From positions 21,508 to 85,507 of the forward strand of contig CAYVZU010000003.1 of NCBI GenBank assembly GCA_964455935.1: 64,000 nucleotides of DNA, given 5' to 3'. Of the stretch, positions 44,158 through 52,481 are shown one piece after another; within the stretch, counting starts at the first letter, position 1, and each line of letters starts with the position of its first letter. The notes under the pieces were generated by a model that made no database searches, had not been told where the DNA came from, and saw only the letters and a list, made by a program, of their open reading frames with translations. The DNA is from CAYVZU01 sp964455935. GTDB lineage: Bacteria > Fibrobacterota > CAYVZU01. The position numbers were made by a program, and so were the translations under genes.

Positions 44158-45309
44158 TCAAACGCTGGCCAAGACGGGTTTGTTCTCGCGCAGGACCTCT
44201 ACCAATTGCTGATGGCTTTGGTGTGCGCGCCTGCACAACTCCGGAACTGTCTTTTGTATATGGGCGCGAATTCGCGCACGATTGTCCCACGATTCGTCAA
44301 TATGGGCGATCAGGCGCCCGGCACTGACCAGGTGAAAGGGAGGCATTTCCATGCCGAACTCGTCGAGAAGGCCCTGGACTTTGGGCGAGTAGGGAAGGGC
44401 CACAAACGCAACTCCCTGCAGGGCGGCGAAAATCAGGAAGTGAAGGCGCATGCCCACGGCGAAATCCATTTTCCCCATCAGGCTCAGGATCTGTCCGGGC
44501 GTGTAGTCTCCGCGAAGGACCGAGGCGTATTGGGGGCGCAGCATGCGCGACATGACCGAGTGGGATTGCTGCAGGTCCAGAACCTTTCTTTCCATGGGAA
44601 CAAAGACAATGTTGGCGTCGAATCGGTCGATCATGAAATCGGCCGTGTCCGCCAGCAGCGCATGATAGTGCTCGGGATGAATATCGGGCGCCGCCACACC
44701 GGGTTCCCGAACCGAGATTCCAACGAGGCGCCGGTCGGTTGGAGGGATTTCGTTTTTCAGCGCGTCGGCCGCAATCGGCTCGGGCTCGAGCAAAAGGGCC
44801 GGATCGGCCGTGACGAGCACTTCCTTTTCCAGTCCAATTCCTTCCAGTACCTGTTTGGCAACCCTGTCGCGTACCGTGATCCGTTTGACCTTCTGCAGAA
44901 TCCGGCGGACGTCTTTTTGAATAACGGGGTCCTTGAGCGGTCCCGCGCCCACTGCGTAGAGGATGACGGGGATTCCCAGCTCTTCGGCGACCTGGACCTC
45001 GCGCAGATAGGTGCGGGCGTCGGCATCGTACAAAATGCCTCCGCCGCCCAGAACGAAGATGTCGAGCCGTTCGATCTCGGGACGGATCTCCTCGCGCGTC
45101 AGCGTGCGCACGGCCAGCGCGCGGTCAACGGCATGCCGCGTCAGGGTGTCTTTGGGGTCGCGGCTGAAAACCGTAATCTCGGCCTGCAAAGAGGCGCGGA
45201 TCTGGGCGACCATGCTGTGCAGAATGGCTTCATCGCCCAGGTTTAGACCGCCGTAGGACCCACTGATGCCAATGCGGACTGGTTTGGTCTTCTGTTCGTG
45301 ATTTCTCAT
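44158..45309 (-). CDS. Polysaccharide pyruvyl transferase family protein (CsaB-like)
   Basis: About 383 residues. RIGISGSYGGLNLGDEAILH is the family's opening motif, followed by LDIFVLGGGGILYDADARTY, PVILYAVGAGPLKDP, ITVRDRVAKQVL and KMDFAVGMRLHFLIFAALQG. These GT-B-like enzymes put a ketal pyruvate on wall polysaccharide; CsaB does so for S-layer anchoring. ATG 45309 follows GAGGTGG and is preferred over the upstream in-frame ATG at 45393. It lies downstream of the Lon-type protease gene. The presence of a pyruvyl transferase suggests pyruvylated surface glycan. Confidence 0.88.
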   Translation of the reverse strand: MRNHEQKTKPVRIGISGSYGGLNLGDEAILHSMVAQIRASLQAEITVFSRDPKDTLTRHAVDRALAVRTLTREEIRPEIERLDIFVLGGGGILYDADARTYLREVQVAEELGIPVILYAVGAGPLKDPVIQKDVRRILQKVKRITVRDRVAKQVLEGIGLEKEVLVTADPALLLEPEPIAADALKNEIPPTDRRLVGISVREPGVAAPDIHPEHYHALLADTADFMIDRFDANIVFVPMERKVLDLQQSHSVMSRMLRPQYASVLRGDYTPGQILSLMGKMDFAVGMRLHFLIFAALQGVAFVALPYSPKVQGLLDEFGMEMPPFHLVSAGRLIAHIDESWDNRARIRAHIQKTVPELCRRAHQSHQQLVEVLRENKPVLASV

Positions 45310-45319
45310 GGGAACCACC

Positions 45320-47782
45320 TCAATCGCGGCCAGGCAAACCCGGCCGGGGATCGCGCATGCCCTCTGGAATGTAAAGAGCGGGCTGAAGCTCACGCTCCAC
45401 GGCCACGGCCTGTTCGCGAAGCGCCTCGGCCATGCGGACCAGTTGCTGTTCCACGCTCCAGTGGAACGATCCGGTCTCGCCGGTGGCCCCGGCCGGTACT
45501 GTGCTCAACAGCGAGAGACCCTCATCGACGGTGCGTATGGCCCAGATATGGAAGCGGCCCTGGTGCAAAGCGTCCAGGACGCCGGGCCGCAGGACCAGAT
45601 GCCGGATATTGGCCTCCGGAAGGCAGACTCCCTGCTGACCGGTCAGACCGTTTTGGCGGCAGGCTTCGAAGAAGCCTTCCACTTTTTCACTCACGCCGCC
45701 CACGGCTTGCACCTGGCCCCACTGGTTGACCGAGCCGGTCACGGCAATGTCCTGGCGCAGGGGAATCTGGCCGATTGCGCTAAGCAGGCAAAGAAGCTCG
45801 GCAATCGAGGCGCTGTCGCCTTCGATGGGCCCATAGCTTTGTTCCATGGCCAGGCTGGCCGAGAGTGCGATGGGCCGGCGGGCCGCGTATTGATTGCGCA
45901 GATAGCCTTCAAGAATGAGCATGGCTTTGTCGAAACTACGACCGCTGAGCTTGCTTTCCCGCTCGATGTTGATGATGCCGGCGGCGCCCACGCCCACGCT
46001 GGCGGTCACGCGGATGGGCCGGCCAAAGGCGTAATCGCCCAATTGAACAACGCTCAAGCCGTTGACCTGGCCGGTTTTTCGCCCTTCAAGGTCGATCAGC
46101 AGGGTTCGGTTCCGGATCAGCTCCTGAATGTTCGACTCGATCAGGTTTGAGCGGAAAATCTTGTCTTCCGCCGCCTTGCGCATGTGATCGGCCGTCACCA
46201 ATTCGCTTTTCTCCCGCCGCGCCCAGAACACGGCTTCCCGTGCCAGATCGGCGATCTGGCCGAAACGCGCCGTGAGTTTTTTGCGGTCCTGGGCCACGCG
46301 CGCGCCCGCGCGCGCGAGCTCGACGATGGCATCGGCCCGGAACGCAATGAGATGATCGTCCTTAACCAGCTTCTGGATGAAACGGGCCAGGACCACAAAC
46401 GGGTCAGCCTGATTTTCCAGCACGGACGCAAAGTCCGCTTTCACTTTGAATATTTCCGGGAAATCCTCGTCATAGATCTCCAGAAGATAGTAGAGAAGCG
46501 GGGTCCCGTGAACGATCAGTTTTACATTCAGCGGAATCGGTTCGGGTTTGAGCGCCGAGGTGGCAAAAACGCCAAAGGGATCGTACATGTGGTATTCCAG
46601 CGAGCCTGTCTGAACGGTTCGCTTCAGCTCCTTCCAGACCAAGGGTTCCTTCAGCGCTTCCCGAATGTCGAATACGAGATAGCCGCCGTTGGCCCGCAGC
46701 AGGCTTCCCGCCTTGATGTGCGTGAAATTCATGGTGACACGGCCCATACGGTCCCAGGCTCCGTGAATCGTGCCGAAAAGATTCTTGTAATTGGGCGTGT
46801 CCTCGATGACGATGGGCGCCCCCGCGGTCTGGCTGTTGTCCACGACAACATTGACCTGGTATTCGGTGAAGGGCTCGTCGCGAAATCCGATCTGGCTGAG
46901 TATGCCGGCCGCGGGCCCGGTTTCCCGGTCCTGGAATCGTCCAAGACCCTCGATTAGATTTTTGCGGACAGCATCAAAATAGGCACGCAGCTTTGGATGC
47001 GCGTATTTGGCCGCGATTTCGTCAAGAAGAGGATCGATCAGACGGGCGGCGAAATTGCGTTCGGTCTGGCGGACATCGGCCCGCATGCGGCTGTTGATTT
47101 CGCGCTGGCGCAGAATCACGCGTCCGGCCATCTCGGCCAACTCCTGCTGGCGCCGCGCGACCTCCTGTTTCTCCTCTTCGGAAAGCTTTTCGAACTCCTC
47201 GCTGGTTAATCCACGGTTCTCCTTTTTGGGAATCATCAGGATCTTTCCGTCGGGGGTTTGTTGGATGAGCAGATTCTTCTCGGAGGCCATTCGTTCCAGC
47301 TCAGCCAAAGCCTCCTTGCCCTGTTTTTCATACTTCTGACCGATCTTGATTTTCTCGCTCGCAAAGTCTTCCAGTCGAAACGCGCGGGGCAGTTCGTCTT
47401 TAAGTGTCGCGACCAGTCTGGCCATGTCTTCTTTGAGTTGGGTTCCTTTTCCGGCTTCGAGCGGAACCGCCAGCGGCGTATCGGGGTGGCTAAAATTGTT
47501 GAGATAAACCCAATCTCCGGCGGGCGTATGTTGCGCAGCCTGCTTGTGGATGGCCTGCAAGGCCATGGTCTTGCGGCCCATTCCCTCCTGGCCGGAGATA
47601 TAGATGTTATAACCCATCCCGTCGAGTCCCAAGCCCAATTCAAGCGCATGGACGGCCCGCGGCTGTCCCACGATTTCGTCCAGGGGTTTGAGGTCCTCGG
47701 TCGTTGAGAATTCGAGACGCGCTGGACGAAATTCCCGATCCAGTTCATCGGGCTTCACTTCACGCGCTTGGGAATCAGTCAT
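45320..47782 (-). CDS. LonB-type ATP-dependent protease (S16, AAA_32)
   Basis: About 820 residues. The N-terminal ATPase part has EIVGQPRAVHALELGLGLDG and GYNIYISGQEGMGRKTMALQ, the Walker A region, followed by a long coiled-coil insert rich in Glu and Arg. The S16 protease domain has QSYGPIEGDSASIAELLCLL with the catalytic Ser, and AVGGVSEKVEGFFEACRQNG with the Lys of the Ser-Lys dyad. The start is ATG 47782 after GGAGG, overlapping the Hsp20 gene by 8 bp; a longer frame upstream runs through that gene and is rejected. It degrades damaged proteins in the cytoplasm. Confidence 0.92.
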   Translation of the reverse strand: MTDSQAREVKPDELDREFRPARLEFSTTEDLKPLDEIVGQPRAVHALELGLGLDGMGYNIYISGQEGMGRKTMALQAIHKQAAQHTPAGDWVYLNNFSHPDTPLAVPLEAGKGTQLKEDMARLVATLKDELPRAFRLEDFASEKIKIGQKYEKQGKEALAELERMASEKNLLIQQTPDGKILMIPKKENRGLTSEEFEKLSEEEKQEVARRQQELAEMAGRVILRQREINSRMRADVRQTERNFAARLIDPLLDEIAAKYAHPKLRAYFDAVRKNLIEGLGRFQDRETGPAAGILSQIGFRDEPFTEYQVNVVVDNSQTAGAPIVIEDTPNYKNLFGTIHGAWDRMGRVTMNFTHIKAGSLLRANGGYLVFDIREALKEPLVWKELKRTVQTGSLEYHMYDPFGVFATSALKPEPIPLNVKLIVHGTPLLYYLLEIYDEDFPEIFKVKADFASVLENQADPFVVLARFIQKLVKDDHLIAFRADAIVELARAGARVAQDRKKLTARFGQIADLAREAVFWARREKSELVTADHMRKAAEDKIFRSNLIESNIQELIRNRTLLIDLEGRKTGQVNGLSVVQLGDYAFGRPIRVTASVGVGAAGIINIERESKLSGRSFDKAMLILEGYLRNQYAARRPIALSASLAMEQSYGPIEGDSASIAELLCLLSAIGQIPLRQDIAVTGSVNQWGQVQAVGGVSEKVEGFFEACRQNGLTGQQGVCLPEANIRHLVLRPGVLDALHQGRFHIWAIRTVDEGLSLLSTVPAGATGETGSFHWSVEQQLVRMAEALREQAVAVERELQPALYIPEGMRDPRPGLPGRD

Positions 47783-48173
47783 GCGGGCCTCCAATACTCG
47801 GCGACGATTTGGGAAGAAAAACGCGAAACGTCCCGTTTGTGGTGTGGACTTCCTTCCGGTGAAGGTCGATGTCGCAGCTGAAGCGTACGGGCCGGCAAAA
47901 ACGCCGCCAATTCCGTTCCAGGACCAGAAATTGGCCGGAATCCCAGGAGGATGCCGGTTCGCGCACCCCGCAGAGAAGCAGCGAACAGGGGCCCAGCGAC
48001 TGGAATTGGACGTTTCCCGGGTCGACTCCGGGAAGGTCAACGCTCAACCAGAAGCCGTTTTCGGTTTCATACAGATCGATGGGCGGAGACCATGAGTCGC
48101 GATCGGCCGCGCCCCAAGGCATGTGGACCAGGTCTCGAAAGAGCCCTTCGACGGTTTCAATGGTAAAATGCAT
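47775..48173 (-). CDS. Hsp20/alpha-crystallin-like small heat shock protein
   Basis: About 132 residues. Residues 28-120 are the alpha-crystallin domain: SPPIDLYETENGFWLSVDLP, GVDPGNVQF, LLLCGVREPAS, FSCDIDLHRKEVHTTNGTFR, and VFLPK at the end. Start ATG 48173 overlaps the DUF2267 stop by one base (ATGA), and its 3' end overlaps the LonB start by 8 bp. Gene order DUF2267, Hsp20, LonB thus forms a tightly packed stress operon: a holdase chaperone and a protease for damaged proteins. Confidence 0.85.
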   Translation of the reverse strand: MHFTIETVEGLFRDLVHMPWGAADRDSWSPPIDLYETENGFWLSVDLPGVDPGNVQFQSLGPCSLLLCGVREPASSWDSGQFLVLERNWRRFCRPVRFSCDIDLHRKEVHTTNGTFRVFLPKSSPSIGGPHD

Positions 48174-48553
48174 CAGGCGTTGCGGACCGTTTCGGCCAGC
48201 CCGGCCGGCAAATGGCTTTCCCAATCGATGCGGACATCTTCTGGAATCAGGCTCTTCACTTCGTGCAGGATCGTTGAAGCCAATTGAGCGGCCTGCTCGT
48301 GCGTGAATCGGAATTGAAGCGCCAACTCGGTGATGTAGTAATCGGGAGAAATGCGAATTGGACGGATCTGATGGCCTCTGAGGCGCTCAAGGGTCAGCGG
48401 TTCGGGAAATGCATGCGCCACCCGTTGCGCATCCTCCTGGCGCATGCTGGAAAGCATAATTCCAAGCACCGCTTTGATCGCGGCATCGGCCGTGCTTTCA
48501 TCCGGAATGAAATCAAGTGATTCGACAATGCCAAGCAGTTTCTGGTAGTCCAT
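48173..48553 (-). CDS. DUF2267 protein
   Basis: About 126 residues. MDYQKLLGIVESLDFIPDES and AADAAIKAVLGIMLSSMRQE are followed by VAHAFPEPLTLERLRGHQI and EVKSLIPEDVRIDWESHLPA, the layout of DUF2267 (helical, often duplicated unit). ATG 48553 follows GGAAGGTGG; longer in-frame starts lack a site. Function is unknown, but the family is commonly found next to stress genes. A second member, at 49625-50008, aligns with it (similar opening, then AVLM and EELS in the same places). Confidence 0.8.
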   Translation of the reverse strand: MDYQKLLGIVESLDFIPDESTADAAIKAVLGIMLSSMRQEDAQRVAHAFPEPLTLERLRGHQIRPIRISPDYYITELALQFRFTHEQAAQLASTILHEVKSLIPEDVRIDWESHLPAGLAETVRNA

Positions 48554-48653
48554 GGCCACCTTCCGTTTTTGGTTCATGTATTCATCGCAATCAACAGCAA
48601 AAGGCGGGCACAACCACGGGTATGTGTTTTGCTTATTATTGGGCTACCAACAT

Positions 48654-49361
48654 ATGGCACACCGCGGACAAAAAGCCCCAGTTCCAGCCCCGGCATCGGG
48701 AAAGAGAATCGTCAAGAGAATCGCTGAAGAATTATCCAGCGACCCGCGTTTGAAGACGAGCAACCCCAAGGTCGAGCTGCGGCATGGCAGGCTGGTTCTT
48801 TCGGGCACGGCCGCATCATCCGAAGCCAAAGCGGCGGCGGAATTGGACGCGCGAATGATCGCGGGCGCCTGCTTCATTGCCAACCACATCCGGGTTTTGC
48901 GCGAACACGAGGACCGGCCCGCGACGGACGGCACGATTCTCGAAAGGGTTATTCGCACGTTAAAGGAGGACCCCGAAGTGGATGCCTCTGCCATCGAGAT
49001 TTCTGTTCGCGGCGGAGTCGTTCTTCTGGAAGGCGCGGTGGATGCCGTATGGAAGAAACCGAGAATCGATGAACTTGTGTTCCCCCTGCCGGGCGTCGTG
49101 GATGTGATGGACCATTTAGCGGTTGTTCCTTCTCATCAGGTGCAGGACCGTGTTATTGCCGAGGAAATTGAACACAAAATGGATCAAGCCGGCCTCGACA
49201 TGCACCGGATCGATTTGCGCGTTACCGGCGGGCTGGTTTCTCTGGAAGGGACGGTCCCGAATTGGGCTGCCCTGATCACCTCACACGATGCGGCTCAATA
49301 CACAAGAGGCGTTCGGGGTGTCGTGAACGACTTGGTCATCCCTGTTGAGAAGGCTTTGTGA
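48654..49361 (+). CDS. BON-domain protein
   Basis: About 235 residues with three BON-like repeats (roughly residues 20-90, 98-160 and 170-235): each has the pattern of helix, then a beta pair ending LSGTA, LEGAV or LEGTV, for example GRLVLSGTAASSEAKAAAEL, GGVVLLEGAVDA and GGLVSLEGTVPNWAAL. BON domains bind phospholipids or the periplasmic face of membranes. No clear signal peptide is seen. It is divergent from the DUF2267-Hsp20-LonB operon, with about 100 bp between starts. The ATG at 48654 has only a weak RBS; a longer in-frame start exists at 48552. Confidence 0.75.
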   Translation: MAHRGQKAPVPAPASGKRIVKRIAEELSSDPRLKTSNPKVELRHGRLVLSGTAASSEAKAAAELDARMIAGACFIANHIRVLREHEDRPATDGTILERVIRTLKEDPEVDASAIEISVRGGVVLLEGAVDAVWKKPRIDELVFPLPGVVDVMDHLAVVPSHQVQDRVIAEEIEHKMDQAGLDMHRIDLRVTGGLVSLEGTVPNWAALITSHDAAQYTRGVRGVVNDLVIPVEKAL

Positions 49362-49416
49362 AATTCCGGATAGCATGTTCATGACTCTGTGCTTGCGGGC
49401 GGGAACCTGGTTCAAA

Positions 49417-49597
49417 AAAAACTAAACGGGTACCCATGAAATCACAGAGAGAAATCCGAGTTAAGAATGAGAACACAGAGGGAAAATCTTTCTGGCGCGC
49501 ACCGCGCGGGAGTAGATTTTTCCCACTCTGTGTCTCTTCTCCGGCCTCAGTGTTTCTCCGTGGTTTCATGATTCTTTCGAGAGACGTGAGTAGTTAT
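49417..49597. repeat. MITE-like palindromic element, copy A
   Basis: This copy has inverted arms CCCATGAAATCACAGAGAG and CTCCGTGGTTTCATG (49433-49451 and 49556-49570), a core TCTTTCTGGCGCGCACCGCG, and a right end CGTGAGTAGTTAT like that of the brnT insertion at 3162-3348 (CGTGAGTGGTTAC). The left end is diverged and no target duplication is visible. It lies upstream of the DUF2267 gene. Confidence 0.8.
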
Positions 49598-49624
49598 TAA
49601 AAAACAGTAAAGGAGAACTGACAC

Positions 49625-50008
49625 ATGGAATACTTCGAATTCAAGAACAGAATAAAGGAACTCGGTTTCATTCAAGATGATGAACAAGCCGATTCGGCCA
49701 TCAAAGCTGTGCTGATGGTCTGGGCAGGCAAAATGAGCGACAGCGAACTTCGGGAGTTCGTTGCTGCGCTGCCAGCCCCTCTTACGTATGAGGAGCTTAG
49801 CGGGCAAAACAGCGAACGCGGCCTTTTGTCTCCCGAACAGTTTTTTGAAATGATCGTATCGCAATTACACCTGAATTCCGAAGAGTACCAACTTTTGATC
49901 CGGGTGGTGCTCGATGTGATCCGGGACAATATGAATTCGAGCGAGTTCACCCGGCTGGAAGCCAAATTGCCGGGCAGATGGTTAAGGGCGGAAACGAAAT
50001 ATTTATAA
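49625..50008 (+). CDS. DUF2267 protein
   Basis: A 127-residue protein with AAGGAGA before ATG 49625. FKNRIKELGFIQDDEQADSA, IKAVLMVWAGKMSDSELREF, LPAPLTYEELSGQNSERGLL and VLDVIRDNMNSSEFTRLEAK follow the DUF2267 pattern seen in the gene at 48173-48553. Function is not known. It sits between two palindromic element copies (49417-49597 and 50012-50193) in the same orientation, so the whole could have arisen or been moved by recombination between them. Confidence 0.8.
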   Translation: MEYFEFKNRIKELGFIQDDEQADSAIKAVLMVWAGKMSDSELREFVAALPAPLTYEELSGQNSERGLLSPEQFFEMIVSQLHLNSEEYQLLIRVVLDVIRDNMNSSEFTRLEAKLPGRWLRAETKYL

Positions 50009-50011
50009 GTT

Positions 50012-50193
50012 GTAGCTACTCAGGTTCCCATGAAACCACAGAGAGAAAACCGAGGTGAAGATGAGAGCACAGAGGGAAATCTTTCTGGCGCGCACCGCGC
50101 CGGAAAAAGATCTTTTCCCTCTCTGGGTCCTCTTCTCCGACCTCAGTGATGCTCTGTGGTTTCATGGTTCTTTCGAGAGACGTGAGTACAATA
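50012..50193. repeat. MITE-like palindromic element, copy B
   Basis: Starts GTAGCTACTCAGG and ends CGTGAGTACAATA, with long inverted arms CCCATGAAACCACAGAG and CTCTGTGGTTTCATGG (50027-50043 and 50152-50167). The central TCTTTCTGGCGCGCACCGCG is identical to copy A. No target duplication was found. It lies 3 bp after the DUF2267 stop. Confidence 0.85.
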
Positions 50194-50307
50194 GTTTTCA
50201 GTTATCGGTTGCCATGGCAAAGACGGCAGCCGTGAAGGAAGGCGGACCATTACGGCGGCAGAGTAGGGGTTGTGACAATCCCTTTTCGCATTCGCTATTT
50301 TGTGTTC

Positions 50308-51036
50308 ATGGCAATCAGGGGCAAGGTTCCGCTGGAACGGGCAATTTCAAAGATGGGTGTGGCAAGTCGCTCAGAGGCCAGAACTTGGATTCTCGCGGGT
50401 CAAGTAACGGTCAACGGCGCGGTGCGGCGGGATCCTGAGTTGCTGATTGAACCGGGCGATGAAATCCGGCATGGCCGGGGCCGGATCCGGAAGGTCGAGA
50501 CGCGAGTGGCGCTCTTTCACAAGCCCCGCGGTGTGGTAACAACCCGCTCCGATGAAAAAGGCAGGCCGACAATCTATTCTTTGTTGCCGGGCGACGATCA
50601 GAACCTGCACGCGGTGGGAAGATTGGATATGGCTACCTCGGGGCTGCTCATTTTGACGAATCACACAATCCTGTCGGCCTGGCTTGCTGACCCCACGCAG
50701 GCCATACCGCGAACCTATATCGCCACGGTTCGAGGCAGAATCAAACCCGAAGAGCTGGAACGGATGCGGGCCGGCATCGAGGATAAGGGCGAAATGCTAT
50801 CCGCCAAAGAAGTTGTTCTGCGCAAGACCAGTAATCGCGAGTCGCATCTTACCATGATCTTGACAGAGGGGAAAAACCGCGAGATCCGTCGCTTGTTTAC
50901 GGCGCTGGGCCATGAGGTGACCCGGCTCAAACGCGTAGCGTTCGGACCATTCCAACTTGGGAATCTCCGGCCGGGCGAAATCCGGGAAACCCCGATTACC
51001 GAAGTCCGGAAAGCTTTTCCCGGGGCCCCGCTTTGA
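50308..51036 (+). CDS. RsuA/RluB-family 16S/23S rRNA pseudouridine synthase
   Basis: About 242 residues. An S4 RNA-binding domain (PLERAISKMGVASRSEARTW, ILAGQVTVNG) is followed by the synthase domain with the catalytic motif AVGRLDMATSGLLILTN, and then LTEGKNREIRRLFTALGHEV. It isomerises a specific rRNA uridine. The ATG at 50308 is chosen by homology; an in-frame GTG at 50272 would add 12 residues. It is preceded by a palindromic element copy and followed by the DUF72 gene. Confidence 0.93.
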   Translation: MAIRGKVPLERAISKMGVASRSEARTWILAGQVTVNGAVRRDPELLIEPGDEIRHGRGRIRKVETRVALFHKPRGVVTTRSDEKGRPTIYSLLPGDDQNLHAVGRLDMATSGLLILTNHTILSAWLADPTQAIPRTYIATVRGRIKPEELERMRAGIEDKGEMLSAKEVVLRKTSNRESHLTMILTEGKNREIRRLFTALGHEVTRLKRVAFGPFQLGNLRPGEIRETPITEVRKAFPGAPL

Positions 51037-51108
51037 ATATTTGCTGCAATCTTCCATTCCACGATTCATAATTCCTAATTCATAACTCCCGAATTTTTAT
51101 ATTTCCAC

Positions 51109-51873
51109 ATGTCCCGCATTTTTATCGGCACCTCGGGCTGGACTTACGACCATTGGGTCGGCCGATTCTACCCCCAGAATCTTCCGCGAAAGAAATGGTT
51201 CGAGTATTACTGCGCACGTTACCCCGCAGTTGAACTAAACGCCTCCTTTTATCGGATTCCGACGATCAAAGCGATTCAAGGTTGGCACAGTCGATCCCCG
51301 GAGGATTTCCGGTTTTCGGTCAAAATATCGCGGCTGATCACGCACGTGCACAGGCTGAAGGATTGTGAGCGAGAGATCGACTGGTTCTTCAGGAATTTCG
51401 AACCGCTTCATTCCAAAATCGGAGTATACCTGGCCCAACTCCCGCCCACGCTCAAATGCAATCCGGAATTGATACGAAATTTTAAAAAGCTTCTCCCTCC
51501 AAAATCCCGTCCCTTAACGTTTGAATTCCGCAACGCAAGCTGGTACACGCCGGAAACCTATGCGGCACTCAGGGAACTCGGCTTCAGCTTCTGCATTCAC
51601 GACATGAGCGGTCTGGACACAGGCAGAATTATTGCGGCCGATCCCGTCTATATCCGTTTTCACGGATACGATTCGCAGTATGGCGGGGACTATCCGGAAT
51701 CGGTTCTGCGGGAATGGGCGAAATGGATCAAGTCCGCGTCGCGCAAGCACACCCGGGTTTATGGATTCTTCAACAATGACATCAATGCCTGCGCAGTAAA
51801 AAATAGCGCGGAACTGGCGGGTTTTGTCCGCCAGGAAGGCACAAAGAATCGCGCCCATCCGGTCCGGGCCTAG
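51109..51873 (+). CDS. DUF72 (YecE-like) protein
   Basis: A 254-residue TIM-barrel protein of the YecE/DUF72 family: FIGTSGWTYDHWVGRFYPQN, WFEYYCARYPAVELNASFYR, SVKISRLITHVHRLKDCE, FLAQLPP-like VYLAQLPPTLKCNPEL, LTFEFRNASWYTPET and YIRFHGYDSQYGGDYPESVL. The conserved Glu and Arg of FEFR and the final FNND segment fit the family. Biochemical function is not known. It stands alone after the rRNA pseudouridine synthase gene. Confidence 0.93.
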   Translation: MSRIFIGTSGWTYDHWVGRFYPQNLPRKKWFEYYCARYPAVELNASFYRIPTIKAIQGWHSRSPEDFRFSVKISRLITHVHRLKDCEREIDWFFRNFEPLHSKIGVYLAQLPPTLKCNPELIRNFKKLLPPKSRPLTFEFRNASWYTPETYAALRELGFSFCIHDMSGLDTGRIIAADPVYIRFHGYDSQYGGDYPESVLREWAKWIKSASRKHTRVYGFFNNDINACAVKNSAELAGFVRQEGTKNRAHPVRA

Positions 51874-52046
51874 CAGCCAAGATCGCCGAAACTGCCTGCT
51901 TTTCTCGAAAAGACGATTTTTTACCTGCCAATTCAGGCCATTCCCGTTGCAAGTTAACGCCGTTTAAGGCTTTTAGAATCAGCAAGTTATTGAAAACACG
52001 AGCCTAATTCATTTATATACGTATTTTCACAATATCCTAATCAACC

Positions 52047-52450
52047 ATGGAAAACGTACGAAAATTGTTTGCCAGCGACCAATTCGCAAAGCTCTGCGGT
52101 ATCGAGATCGTCGATGTTGCCGAAGGCCGGGCAAAAGCTCAAATGAAGCTGGAAGCCCACCTGAATGGTCTGGGCTCGGTGCAAGGCGGGGCCATTTTCA
52201 CGTTGGCTGATTTCGTTTTTGCGATGGCCTGCAATTTCCATGGCCCGGCGGCGGTGGCCATCAACATGAATCTGTCATTTATCAAAGTGGCCAAGTCAGG
52301 TGTCCTAGCGGCCGAGACCGCGGAAGTTGCCATGAATTCCAAGCTCTCCATGGTTGCGGTCACGCAACCGATGAAAGCGGGGACTTGGCGGCCGTTTTTC
52401 AGTGCATGGCCTACCGCAAGAAAGCGTCAATTGAAGATTTTTTAAAATGA
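52047..52450 (+). pseudogene. PaaI-family hotdog thioesterase, frameshifted near its 3' end
   Basis: The first ~107 residues are a PaaI/YbgC-type hotdog thioesterase: GIEIVDVAEGRAKAQMKLEA, HLNGLGSVQGGAIFTLADFV and FIKVAKSGVLAAETAEVAM, with the HxNxxGxxHGG-like active site reading HLNGLGSVQGG. Near 52360-52366 the frame is lost: the expected ending TDESGDLAAVFQCMAYRKKA followed by SIEDFLK is in another frame and stops at 52448-52450. One added base after GTCAC restores it. In the unshifted frame the gene ends at 52445 with a basic, unrelated tail. Either a recent mutation or a sequencing error; the former would likely impair the enzyme. Confidence 0.8.
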
Positions 52451-52481
52451 TTCTTCTTCAACCCATTTATCAGGAGGTTTT

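Noticed and set aside
45320..48040. 906-codon version of the LonB gene
   Set aside because: The extra 86 codons run antiparallel-free through the Hsp20 gene in another frame and lack homology; the ATG at 47782 has a strong GGAGG.
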